Source: Nocardia sp. BSTN01 | Lineage (GTDB): Bacteria > Actinomycetota > Actinomycetes > Mycobacteriales > Mycobacteriaceae | Reading direction: 5' to 3' | DNA: 44,535 nucleotides | Assembly: GCF_015354405.1 (NCBI RefSeq) | Contig: NZ_JADKYP010000053.1 | Span: forward strand, 1-44,535 | Shown here: piece by piece, positions 37,539 through 44,535 of the stretch | Layout of the letters: each line of letters opens with the position of its first letter | Position numbering within the stretch: the stretch's first letter is position 1 | The notes under the pieces: model-generated | Told to the model about the DNA's origin: nothing | Databases searched by the model: none | Seen by the model: only the letters and a program-made list of their open reading frames with translations | Position numbers and translations under genes: made by a program

Positions 37539-38498
37539 CTATCCACCGGCCGCCCGGGTGAATCGGCCCACGAGGGCCCGGAGATGTTCCACCAGTTCCG
37601 GCGGCGATTCGACCTCGAATTCCACATCGAGCATGCCGACCACCAGGGCCACCAAAGCGTAGGAGTCCGAACCCATTTCGAGGCGGCAGGTGCGCTCGTC
37701 GATCGGCGTGACCAGGCCCTCGATGCGCCCGGCCAGTTGTTCCGCGGGGACGTGGACGCGCATGACCGACCGGTACGGCCACATCGCGAACCCCATGGTG
37801 CGACGCAGGTAGGCGACGACATCACCGTCGGGAGACGGACGGTGTGTGAAGCGCGGGCCGTTGGGGGTCCGCAGCGACATGCGGTCGACGCGGAAGGTGC
37901 GCCAGCCGGCGCGGTCGCTGTCCCAGCCGACGAGATACCACCGATGACTCCAATGTGCGATGCGATGCGGCTCCACGGTGCGCCGGGTGTCCTCGCCCGC
38001 ATGACTGTGATAGTCGAAGCGCAGCGTTTCGGCGTCGCGAATGGCGGCGGAGATGGCGGTGAGCTGCGCGGCGTCGACAGCGGGGCCCGGATCGTAGCGG
38101 GGTGGCATGGCGACCACGGCGCCGCGCAGCGCGTCGACGCGATGGCGCAGCCGGGCCGGCAGTACCTGCTCCATCTTCGTCAGCGCGCGCAGCGAAGTTT
38201 CCTCGATGCCGGCGACATTGCCGGTGGTGTTGGTCTGCAGTCCGATCGTGACGGCCACCGCTTCGTCGTCGTCCAGCAGCAGCGGCGGGAGTGACGCACC
38301 CGCGCCCAGACGGTAGCCGCCGTCCGGCCCCATCACGCCGTGCACGGGATAACCCAACTCGCGCAGGCGTTCCACGTCGCGCCGGACGGTGCGAGTGGTG
38401 ACGTCGAGTCGTTCGGCCAGCTCCGTTCCGGTCCAGTCGCGAGGTGTCTGCAACAGCGACAGCAATCGCAACAGCCGCGCCGGCGTGGTTTCGGGCAT
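37539..38498 (-). CDS. HTH/WYL-domain transcriptional regulator (YafY/DeoR-like)
   Basis: 319 residues from ATG 38498. The N-terminal winged helix reads [46 protein letters not shown]. The central WYL domain contains [47 protein letters not shown] (the WYLV stretch is the namesake), followed by the WCX C-terminal domain. Many such proteins bind nucleic acid or small ligands and control neighbouring genes. It is divergent from the epoxide hydrolase with a 61-base gap holding a perfect palindrome, so self- and cross-regulation is likely. Confidence 0.93.
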   Translation of the reverse strand: MPETTPARLLRLLSLLQTPRDWTGTELAERLDVTTRTVRRDVERLRELGYPVHGVMGPDGGYRLGAGASLPPLLLDDDEAVAVTIGLQTNTTGNVAGIEETSLRALTKMEQVLPARLRHRVDALRGAVVAMPPRYDPGPAVDAAQLTAISAAIRDAETLRFDYHSHAGEDTRRTVEPHRIAHWSHRWYLVGWDSDRAGWRTFRVDRMSLRTPNGPRFTHRPSPDGDVVAYLRRTMGFAMWPYRSVMRVHVPAEQLAGRIEGLVTPIDERTCRLEMGSDSYALVALVVGMLDVEFEVESPPELVEHLRALVGRFTRAAGG

Positions 38499-38518
38499 GG
38501 ATCGATCATCCCGCACGA

Positions 38519-38539
38519 GTAGGACCGTTTCCGTCCTAC
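38519..38539. promoter_or_regulatory. Operator palindrome between the WYL regulator and epoxide hydrolase
   Basis: Perfect 7-bp arms GTAGGAC and GTCCTAC with a 7-base centre, 21 bases in all, 20 bases from both divergent start codons. Best explained as the binding site of the WYL regulator. Confidence 0.6.
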
Positions 38540-38559
38540 ACGGGGTGGATGCTCCTTTC

Positions 38560-39711
38560 ATGACCGATACGACGATCACCCCGTTCCGCATCGACATCCC
38601 GCAGGAAGACCTGGACGAACTCAACTTTCGGCTCGCGCGTACCCGATGGACCGATGCCCTGCCGGGTGTCGGCTGGTCGTACGGGGTCGATCGCGACTAC
38701 CTGATCGATCTGGCCGAGTACTGGCGCACCGGCTACGACTGGCGCGAATACGAGTCGAGGTTGAACAAGGTCCCGCAGTTCGTCACCGAAATCGATGGGC
38801 AGACAGTGCATTTCATGCATGTCCTCTCTCCGGAACCGGACGCGACGCCGCTGATTCTCACCCACGGCTGGCCCAGCACGCCCGCCGACTTCCTCGACAT
38901 CCTCGGACCGCTGTCCGATCCGCGCGCGTACGGCGGGGATCCGGCCGACGCGTTCCATGTGGTGGCACCGTCGGTGCCGGGCTTCGGCTTCTCCGGCCCG
39001 ACGCACGAAACCGGTTGGGACGTACCGCGAATCGCGCGCACCTGGGCGACGCTGATGGAACGACTCGGCTACGAACGCTACGGCGCCCAAGGGGGCGACT
39101 ACGGCAGTCTCATCTCCCCCGCCCTGGGCCGGGTCGCACCGGACAAGGTCATCGGCGTGCACGTCAACGCACTGGCCGACGCCGCGACCGCGACCGGGTC
39201 CGGCCGGGAACTCGACGAACTGTCGGAAGCGGACCGCGCGAAGGCCGTCGCGAACCAGATGTGGTGGTACGGCCACAACGGTTACGCGACCCAGATGGCG
39301 TTGCGGCCGCAGACCATCGCCTACGCCCTCAACGACTCACCGGTCGGCCAGCTCGCCTGGAATCTCGAATGGTTCGTGGACTGGGATCCGACGGCCACCG
39401 ACCAGGCGCCGGTCGATCGCGACATCATCCTGACCGACGTCACGACCTATTGGCTCACCGGCACCGCCGGTTCCGCGGCCCGGATCTATCGGGAGTCCGG
39501 GGCGTCGTGGGGCAGCAGACCCGCGCCGTCGGGTGTGCCCACCGCGGTCGCGAACTTCCGCGGCGATCGGGCCGTTCGCGGCTTGGCGGAGTCGGCCAAC
39601 ACGATCGTGCGCTGGAACGAGTACCCCGGGGGCGGCCACTTCGCTTCCCTCCAGGCGCCCGCGGAACTCGTCGCCGATATTCGCGAATTCTTCCGATCGG
39701 TCACCGGCTGA
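38560..39711 (+). CDS. Epoxide hydrolase (EPHX1/microsomal-type alpha/beta hydrolase)
   Basis: 383 residues from ATG 38560. The N-terminal EHN domain ([23 protein letters not shown]) is typical of microsomal-type epoxide hydrolases. The core shows the oxyanion motif HGWPST, nucleophile Asp in [12 protein letters not shown], and catalytic His in [11 protein letters not shown]; a Tyr in [11 protein letters not shown] is a candidate ring-opening acid. The enzyme adds water to epoxides to give diols. A longer open frame upstream (to 38389) overlaps the regulator gene and is rejected. Control by the divergent WYL protein is likely. Confidence 0.94.
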   Translation: MTDTTITPFRIDIPQEDLDELNFRLARTRWTDALPGVGWSYGVDRDYLIDLAEYWRTGYDWREYESRLNKVPQFVTEIDGQTVHFMHVLSPEPDATPLILTHGWPSTPADFLDILGPLSDPRAYGGDPADAFHVVAPSVPGFGFSGPTHETGWDVPRIARTWATLMERLGYERYGAQGGDYGSLISPALGRVAPDKVIGVHVNALADAATATGSGRELDELSEADRAKAVANQMWWYGHNGYATQMALRPQTIAYALNDSPVGQLAWNLEWFVDWDPTATDQAPVDRDIILTDVTTYWLTGTAGSAARIYRESGASWGSRPAPSGVPTAVANFRGDRAVRGLAESANTIVRWNEYPGGGHFASLQAPAELVADIREFFRSVTG

Positions 39712-39748
39712 GCGGCCGGAATCGATTCCGGCGTGGGAGGTAAATCGC

Positions 39749-40126
39749 TTATCCCGCAGCGGGTTCGGTCCCCGGCGCGACCGCCCAGGCAGCCTCGATC
39801 ATCGCGAAGATCTCGTCCACCGCAGCATCCGGATCGGCCGACTCGCGGGCCAGTGCGTAGGCGTCGATCACGAATCTCGCGATCGTCCGGCAGGCCGTCG
39901 GAGTGGGAGACAGTCCGGGGTTCGCCGCGATGGCCGTCGCCAGCGACTCGGCGTGCCGCAGCCGCATCGACTCCTCGTACTGCCGCAGCGCGGGTGAGTC
40001 GTCGATCATGCGCCAGATCGGGTCGGCGCCGTCCGCCGTGCAATGCCGGAGCAACGCGAGAATCTCGCGCCGCAGCACCGGCATGAGCGGCTCACCCGCC
40101 GCCCGGTCGGTCACCGCGGCCCACAT
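39749..40126 (-). pseudogene. C-terminal remnant of a TetR-family regulator
   Basis: 125 residues that correspond to the ligand-binding C-terminal half of a TetR protein (PVLRREILALLRHC, then PALRQYEESMRLRHAESLATAIAAN and ending EIFAMIEAAWAV). The helix-turn-helix N-terminus is missing: the frame begins where the sequence becomes an oxidoreductase fragment on the opposite strand. Without the DNA-binding domain it cannot be a normal repressor. Confidence 0.7.
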
Positions 40127-40542
40127 GCCCGACGGGCTCGCGTTCGAGGAGGCGGCCGGCTATCCGTCCGTGGTGGAGACGGCGTTGCGCATCATCGACC
40201 AGGTGGGCGCGCGGCCCGGGCACACGCTGCTGGTCAGCGGCGCGTCCGGCGGAGTCGGATCGGCCGTGCTCCAGATCGCCCGCGAGCGCGGCATCACGGT
40301 GATCGGCACGGCCGGGGCGGCGAACCAGGACTACCTGCGCAGCCTCGGCGCCATCGCCACCACCTACGGCGAGGGCTGGGTGGAACGAGTGCGCCGACTC
40401 GGTCGCATCGACGCCGCCCTCGATCTGGCCGGCTCGGGAGTCATCGGCGAACTCGTCGAACTGACCGGAGATCCACAGCGAGTGATCACCATCGCCGACC
40501 TCGATGCACCGGAGTTCGGCGCAGGTCAACGACGACCATGAC
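40120..40542 (+). pseudogene. Internal fragment of an NADP-dependent quinone oxidoreductase
   Basis: About 140 codons covering the nucleotide-binding middle of a zinc-independent MDR protein: LAFEEAAGYPSVVETALRIIDQVG, SGASGGVGSAVLQIARERG, GAIATTYGEGWVERV and ITIADLDAPEFG. Roughly the first 110 and last 60 residues of the normal protein of about 310 are absent. The left end meets the TetR remnant, and the right end runs into the YefM-type coding sequence. Frames extending left to 39903 simply read through TetR antisense DNA. Confidence 0.75.
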
Positions 40543-40725
40543 ACGGTCACCGTGGTGACGAAGAGCGGTGAAAACGCGGTTCTGGTCGCGGAATCCGACT
40601 GGAATTCCATCCAGGAAACGCTCTACGTCCTCGCGACTCACGGCGGGGTTCGCCTGCTGGAGTCGGCGCGCGAAGCGCAACGAGGCGAGATCGAAGCGCG
40701 AGAGCTGCTGGACCCGGATGCCTGA
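40504..40725 (+). pseudogene. yefM: N-terminally truncated YefM-type antitoxin
   Basis: 73 residues. From QVNDDHDTV (about residue 7) the sequence follows YefM/Phd antitoxins: TVVTKSGENAVLVAESDWNSIQETLYVLATHGGVRLLESAREAQRGEIEARELLDPDA. The usual first 20-25 residues, which form the Phd fold core and contact DNA, are replaced by MHRSSA read from the oxidoreductase fragment in another frame. The toxin-binding C-terminus is intact, so it might still bind toxin. The stop overlaps the toxin ATG by 8 bases, the normal arrangement for this family. Confidence 0.75.
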
Positions 40726-40987
40726 CCGGAAGCTGGTCTTCACGTCCTACGGCTGGGAGACCTACTCGTCGTGGCTCACTCGCGATCGAACGGTGTTGCG
40801 GGCGGCGAACAGACTGATCACCGCGGTCCTGGCCGACCCTTTCCGAGGCATCGGAAAACCCGGGCCACTGAAACACCAGCTCGCCGGAAACTGGTCGAGA
40901 CGAATAACCCGGGAACATCGCTTGATCTACTACGTGACCGAAACCGAGATCGTGATCATCGGTGTGGGCGGGCATTACGACGATTGA
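40718..40987 (+). CDS. yoeB: YoeB/Txe-type toxin with catalytic Glu replaced by Gly
   Basis: 89 residues, normal YoeB length. The fold is clear: VFTSYGWETYSSWLTRDRTVLRAANRLI, GIGKPGPLKHQLAGNWSRRI, EHRLIYYV and a final GGHYDD. In E. coli YoeB the ribosome-dependent mRNA cleavage uses Glu46, Arg65 and His83. Here Arg68 and His86 are kept but the Glu of KPEPLKH is Gly49 (codon GGG, one base from GAG). The toxin is therefore probably weak or inactive. It sits behind the truncated antitoxin. Confidence 0.9.
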   Translation: MPDRKLVFTSYGWETYSSWLTRDRTVLRAANRLITAVLADPFRGIGKPGPLKHQLAGNWSRRITREHRLIYYVTETEIVIIGVGGHYDD

Positions 40988-41050
40988 CGGCCGAGCGTGA
41001 CGGCGGATTCTCGCCAGCACGGGAATGCGACGACGACCAAGATCGTGGGC

Positions 41051-41467
41051 ATGTCAGCGGATGTGATGACCACCTTGCGAGCGTTCTATGCGGCCGAAGC
41101 GGCCTACCTCACCGACGGCGCCGAGTTCGGGGAGATGGCTCGGCACCTGGCATCCGATGTGGTCATGTACCAAGCGTCGAGCCTGCCCTACGGCGGTGAA
41201 TGGCGCGGACACGACGGCTTCCGGAAGTTCATCGCCGCGATGAGCGACAGCTGGGACGGTTTGTGGTTCGACGATCAGCAGTTCCTCAGCGACGGCGGCC
41301 GGGTGGTCGTCCACAGCCGAGGCCGGTTACGGGCGCGCCGCACCGGCCGTGAACTGAAAACCTCACTGCTGCAATGGATCAGCTTCCGAGACGGGCTGAT
41401 CACGGAGTTCCGGCCCTACTATCACGACACCTCGGCCGTCCTGGCCGTTCTGGACGAGCAGGTATAG
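41051..41467 (+). CDS. SnoaL-like/NTF2-fold protein
   Basis: 138 residues from ATG 41051; an earlier GTG at 40997 is possible. The NTF2/SnoaL cone fold is suggested by LRAFYAAEAAYLTDGAEFGEMARHLASDVVMYQASSLPYGGEWRGHDGFRKFIAAM and the following strands VVVHSRGRLRARRTGRELKTSLLQWISFRDGLITEFRPYYHD. Family members are polyketide cyclases, isomerases or simple binding proteins. Stops 6 bases from the convergent sigma-factor gene. Confidence 0.82.
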   Translation: MSADVMTTLRAFYAAEAAYLTDGAEFGEMARHLASDVVMYQASSLPYGGEWRGHDGFRKFIAAMSDSWDGLWFDDQQFLSDGGRVVVHSRGRLRARRTGRELKTSLLQWISFRDGLITEFRPYYHDTSAVLAVLDEQV

Positions 41468-41473
41468 GCACGG

Positions 41474-42415
41474 TTACCACGATTCGATCAGCGGGACATC
41501 GTGGTCCTGCCGCTGCCATTCCTCGGTGAGGCGGCCGAGCCGGTGCCGGGCGGCGATGCCGCGCACGCCCGCGATCTTGTCGCCGCGGACCTCCAGGATC
41601 AGCACACCCACGACCCGGTCGTCGAGCGTGGCGAGCATGGCCGGACAGCCGTTGACCACGGCGGCATGGATAGCCGGCGAGCCACCGGCGAGTTTGCGCT
41701 TCGCAGGAGACGGTTTGAAGCCGGCCCGCACCGCGCCGGCGATCCGCTCCGGCGTCGCGTACCGGATGAGTTTCGCGGCCCATCCCAGGCCGGCGCCGTC
41801 GGAGACGCCGGTCGCGTCGGCGGTCAGCAACGCCACCAGCCGTTCGGTCCGGCCCGAGGAGGCGGCCGCGACGAACGCCTCGACGATCCGGCGCGCGGAT
41901 GCCCGGTCGGTCTCGGTGGTCGTGCCGACGGCGGCGATTCGGCGCCGCGCCCGATGCAGATATTGCTGACTCGCCGATTCGGTGATCTCGAGGATGTCGG
42001 CCGTCTCGGCGTGACTGTACGAAAACGCTTCGCGCAGTACGTAAACGGCGCGTTCGATCGGCGACAGGCGCTCCATGAGCACGAGTACCGCCAAGGTCAC
42101 CGATTCGCGCTGCTCGACGGTGTCGGCCGGGCCCAGCATCGGGTCGCCGTCGAGCAGCGGTTCGGGCATCCAGGCGCCGACCGCGCGTTCACGCCGCGCC
42201 GTCGCCGACCGGAGCCGGTCCAGCGCCAGATTGGTGACGACCTTGGTCAGCCACGCCTCGGGCACCTCGACGAACTCCCGGTCGGCGGCCTGCCACCGCA
42301 GGAACGCGTCCTGCACCGTGTCCTCGGCGTCGGCGGCCGAGCCGAGTAGACGGTAGGCGAGCGAGGCCAGCCGATTCCGGCTGGACTCGAAACGCGCCAC
42401 GGTGGCGGTATCCAT
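41474..42415 (-). CDS. ECF41-type (SigJ-like) RNA polymerase sigma factor
   Basis: 313 residues from ATG 42415 (GTG 42421 is less well placed after AGGG). Region 2 is FESSRNRLASLAYRLLGSAADAEDTVQDAFLRWQ. Region 4 is LVLMERLSPIERAVYVLREAFSYSHAETADILEITESASQQYLHRARRRI. A C-terminal SnoaL-like domain (about 185-305) replaces an anti-sigma factor, as in ECF41; the usual linker motif DGGGK is here DGAGLGWAAK. Ten bases separate it from the upstream flavoprotein gene, the standard partner of ECF41 sigmas, which probably shares its promoter. Confidence 0.92.
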   Translation of the reverse strand: MDTATVARFESSRNRLASLAYRLLGSAADAEDTVQDAFLRWQAADREFVEVPEAWLTKVVTNLALDRLRSATARRERAVGAWMPEPLLDGDPMLGPADTVEQRESVTLAVLVLMERLSPIERAVYVLREAFSYSHAETADILEITESASQQYLHRARRRIAAVGTTTETDRASARRIVEAFVAAASSGRTERLVALLTADATGVSDGAGLGWAAKLIRYATPERIAGAVRAGFKPSPAKRKLAGGSPAIHAAVVNGCPAMLATLDDRVVGVLILEVRGDKIAGVRGIAARHRLGRLTEEWQRQDHDVPLIESW

Positions 42416-42425
42416 GAGCACGACC

Positions 42426-43616
42426 CTATGCGGCGACCACGCGCGGTGAATGCTCGCGGGCTGCGACCGCGCGGTACGTGTGACTCGGCTTTCCGAAGGT
42501 CGGATGGCTCAGGGTCCAGGCGGCGGTGTCGAGGATCGTCGACTTGACGCGCGCGGCCGTCCGTCCGCACAGGGCCCACGACCTCACGTGCGCGTCGCCG
42601 TCGACCAGCTGGAAGATCCCGTCCCTGCGGCCGAGGCTGATGTGGTTGCCGACATACGACAGCGAGGTCGTCGATATCTTGCGCCCGGTCCGGTCGCCGA
42701 TGATCGCCGCCGTCGCCTGCATAGCGGTGAATCCGGCCGACGCACAGGACATCGGCAACGGCCGGCCGTTCTCGCCGATGACGAAGACACTGTCACCGGC
42801 GACGTAGACATCCGGATGCGAAACCGACCGCATCTGACGGTCGACGGTGATCTGACCGTTGGCGATGACCTCGAGCCCGCTCGCGCCGGCGATTGGATGC
42901 ACGGCGAAACCCGCGGCCCACACGGTCACGTCCGAAGTGAAAACCGTGCCATCGGTGGCGACGGCGGCGTCCTTCTCGACCCGCCCGATCGTGGTGTGTT
43001 CGTGAACGGAGATATCGAATCGCTCGAACGCGCGCAATAGGTGGCGGCGAGCCTTCGCGCCCAGCCAGCCGCCCAGCTCTCCGCTGGTGACGAGACCGAC
43101 GCGCAGCCCCGGGCGGGATTCGGCGAATTCGGTGGCAGCCTCGATCGCGGTCAGGTTTCCGCCGACGACCAGCACCTTCCCGTCTTCGCCCAATTCGTCG
43201 AGGCGGGTGCGCAGGCGCAGCGCGGACGGCCGCGCGGCCACATGGAAGGCATGCTCGTGGACATCGGGAACACCCTGATCGGCGGCAGTGCTGCCGAGCG
43301 CGTAGACGAGGGTGTCATATCCGAGTCGGTCGATGCCGTCACCATCGGCGACCGTGACCGTCCGGTCCTCGACGTCGACCGCGGTTACTCGTGCCACTCT
43401 CAATCGGACGCCCGTACCCGCGAATACCTCGGCCAGCGGCCGGTGGCGCAGCTCCTGTCCGGCGGCGAGCTGATGCAACCGCAACCGCTCGACGAAATCG
43501 GGTTCGGCATTGACGACCGTGATCTCGAAGTCGTCCGGGTGCAGTTGGCGGGCCAGGTATCCGGCGGAGAAGGCTCCGGCATATCCGGCCCCGAGAACGA
43601 CGATGCGGTGCTTCAT
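42426..43616 (-). CDS. NAD(P)/FAD-dependent oxidoreductase (NDH-2-like), ECF41 partner
   Basis: 396 residues. FAD motif IVVLGAGYAGAFSAGYLARQL at the start, NAD motif VLVVGGNLTAIEAATEFAE near 150, and a C-terminal FAD motif DVYVAGDSVFVIG. This is the type II NADH dehydrogenase-like fold without an obvious C-terminal membrane anchor. ECF41 sigma factors are commonly encoded next to such oxidoreductases and activate them. Candidate ECF41-like promoter elements lie just upstream. Confidence 0.92.
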   Translation of the reverse strand: MKHRIVVLGAGYAGAFSAGYLARQLHPDDFEITVVNAEPDFVERLRLHQLAAGQELRHRPLAEVFAGTGVRLRVARVTAVDVEDRTVTVADGDGIDRLGYDTLVYALGSTAADQGVPDVHEHAFHVAARPSALRLRTRLDELGEDGKVLVVGGNLTAIEAATEFAESRPGLRVGLVTSGELGGWLGAKARRHLLRAFERFDISVHEHTTIGRVEKDAAVATDGTVFTSDVTVWAAGFAVHPIAGASGLEVIANGQITVDRQMRSVSHPDVYVAGDSVFVIGENGRPLPMSCASAGFTAMQATAAIIGDRTGRKISTTSLSYVGNHISLGRRDGIFQLVDGDAHVRSWALCGRTAARVKSTILDTAAWTLSHPTFGKPSHTYRAVAAREHSPRVVAA

Positions 43617-43648
43617 GGTTCGCTCCTGTCTGGTTCACGTGCTCCCTG

Positions 43649-43675
43649 AACGAGACAGGGCGCGAATTCCTGACA
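43649..43675 (-). promoter_or_regulatory. Candidate ECF41 promoter of the oxidoreductase-sigma operon
   Basis: On the minus strand TGTCAGG (43675-43669) is followed after 16 bases by CGTT (43652-43649). ECF41 promoters have TGTCACA at -35 and CGTC at -10 with similar spacing. Another TGTCT word lies in between. Confidence 0.45.
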
Positions 43676-43712
43676 GGAACGAATGGTGATGTGCGTCACC
43701 GCCGAGAAACGA

Positions 43713-44048
43713 TCAGCCCTTGCTCGCCGGTTCCGCGAGTTCGGGGGGTCGTCCCGCACGCTGCGCCTTGATGCTCGCCTGCCACTTCTCGAAGTCCGCG
43801 CGCATCACAGAGATCTGCCGTTCGAGCGCTTCCTGGGTGTCCGACCACCAGCTCTGCGCGGCATCCCGGAGTTCCGCCGCGGTCTTCTCGAACTCGTGCC
43901 CCTCATGTTCGAGAGTCGCGGTCAGCTTTTCCCGCCGAGCCTGCAATGCGGCACGGCTCTTGTCCCGCGCCCCGGCGGAGGAGTCTTCGAACTGCTTCAC
44001 CCGGACCGCGAGATCCATCAGTGATTCCGACAACGGTTTCATATTCAT
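43713..44048 (-). CDS. Small coiled-coil protein
   Basis: 111 residues from ATG 44048 with GAGAGG upstream. Almost entirely helical and rich in Glu, Lys, Arg and Ala with hydrophobic heptads (LSESLMDLAVRVKQFEDSS, LQARREKLTATLEHEGHEFEKTAAELRDAAQSW, LERQISVMRADFEKW), ending in a Pro-rich tail. It resembles the small coiled-coil stress proteins found in many actinobacteria; no enzymatic role is expected. Divergent from a small ORF. Confidence 0.78.
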   Translation of the reverse strand: MNMKPLSESLMDLAVRVKQFEDSSAGARDKSRAALQARREKLTATLEHEGHEFEKTAAELRDAAQSWWSDTQEALERQISVMRADFEKWQASIKAQRAGRPPELAEPASKG

Positions 44049-44217
44049 GCCCTCTCGAAGCGGTGCGATCCTCGGCAGGATCCCGGTTGTCGCTGTCCAG
44101 CGTTGCCGCTTCGCTGGGCGGGACCAAGGGCAGAACGTCCTCTGATGTCCCGCGCTGGAGGTGGCCTTCGGCCCGGCCTTCGGGGAAGCGCAGGTGGGGA
44201 ATGCTCCGGCCGACACC

Positions 44218-44223
44218 GGGTAT
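44218..44223 (+). promoter_or_regulatory. Possible SigB/SigF-type -10 box (GGGTAT)
   Basis: GGGTAT matches the -10 of alternative stress sigma factors and lies 39 bases before ATG 44263. A GTTT-type -35 is not clear. Confidence 0.25.
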
Positions 44224-44262
44224 GCGCGAGGCAAGAACAGTCGTCCGATGAGGAGTAGTCCG

Positions 44263-44460
44263 ATGTCAGGAATCGCGACCCAATTGGGGCATCGAATATC
44301 GGCCGCGGCACATTCGGCCTGGGCCATGGTCCACCATCCCCGCCGCGAACCGAGCACCGATCTCGCCGCCGAACACCACTCGACCACGAGCGACCCGACC
44401 GGCGGTCGCCAGGGCGAACCCGAGTCCTCGCCCCGCGGTCTCGGTGGCATGGACTTCTAG
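44263..44460 (+). CDS. Small hypothetical protein, 65 residues
   Basis: ATG 44263 follows AGGAG at about 7 bases, which is the main support. The N-terminal 30 residues form a possible amphipathic helix (SGIATQLGHRISAAAHSAWAM). The C-terminal half is polar and low in complexity (Ser, Thr, Gly, Pro and Glu, ending LGGMDF). No domain is recognised. It diverges from the coiled-coil gene. 44461-44535 shows nothing further. Confidence 0.5.
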   Translation: MSGIATQLGHRISAAAHSAWAMVHHPRREPSTDLAAEHHSTTSDPTGGRQGEPESSPRGLGGMDF

Positions 44461-44535
44461 CGGCCCTGGCCGCGGGGGTGGCGTTCGACCGCTGCCTGAA
44501 CAAATCGTGCAAACCTCGCCGCTTTATGCGGTTTT

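Noticed and set aside
39903-40541. 212-codon plus-strand frame as an intact gene
   Set aside because: Its first 70 codons are antisense to the TetR remnant; only the second part resembles an oxidoreductase, and that part is truncated at both ends.

Overview
The window is high-GC actinobacterial DNA, most likely from Nocardia or a close relative in the Mycobacteriales. Evidence for this is a mycothiol biosynthesis gene (mshB), phosphatidylinositol-mannoside genes (pimE and lpqW), a mycofactocin-type short-chain dehydrogenase, a BTAD/SARP-family regulator, and many GTG or leaderless starts. No rRNA, tRNA, CRISPR array, integrase or transposase was seen.

Layout. 1-2310 is the N-terminal part of a conservon-type nitrate-sensing histidine kinase cut by the window edge. 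2532-11329 is a conserved housekeeping block whose gene content matches the M. tuberculosis Rv1157c-Rv1171 neighbourhood: small membrane protein, mshB, lpqW, typA, phhB, pimE and a secreted protein. Two inverted copies of a structured intergenic repeat flank the central part of this block. 11433-14737 holds a serine-every-third-residue protein, a Tat-exported DUF1906 protein, a tandemly duplicated hypothetical protein and a membrane-anchored CHAP protein. 14935-18485 is a complete glycine betaine/choline/carnitine-type ABC importer operon (permease, ATPase, permease, lipoprotein). 18488-29567 is an accessory metabolic stretch with a GNAT acetyltransferase, a HAD protein, a desaturase-like flavoprotein, an SDR, an NmrA-like protein, a GAP-family membrane protein, an amidohydrolase, DoxX and an MpaB-type oxygenase.

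29581-36799 is the most interesting unit. A DUF4097 protein and a cytochrome P450 are transcribed divergently from a large BTAD-NB-ARC-TPR regulator, and a DrrAB-like exporter follows it tail to tail. The DUF4097 gene and the exporter share an 80-base upstream region. Each copy has four CTGA repeats at 11, 11 and 12 base spacing, the same -10-like hexamer 7 bases before the start codon, and the same first codons. This looks like a small SARP-type regulon with duplicated leaderless promoters. The regulator carries a 75-base in-frame tandem repeat in its linker.

36885-39711 holds a VOC protein, a WYL regulator and a divergent epoxide hydrolase with a palindrome between them. 39749-40987 is a decay scar: a TetR C-terminus, an internal oxidoreductase fragment and an N-truncated YefM antitoxin joined end to end, followed by a YoeB-like toxin whose catalytic Glu is Gly. 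41051-44460 has a SnoaL-like protein, an ECF41-like sigma factor with its flavoprotein partner, a coiled-coil protein and a small ORF. Genes are packed very tightly, with many convergent stop codons only 2-30 bases apart.
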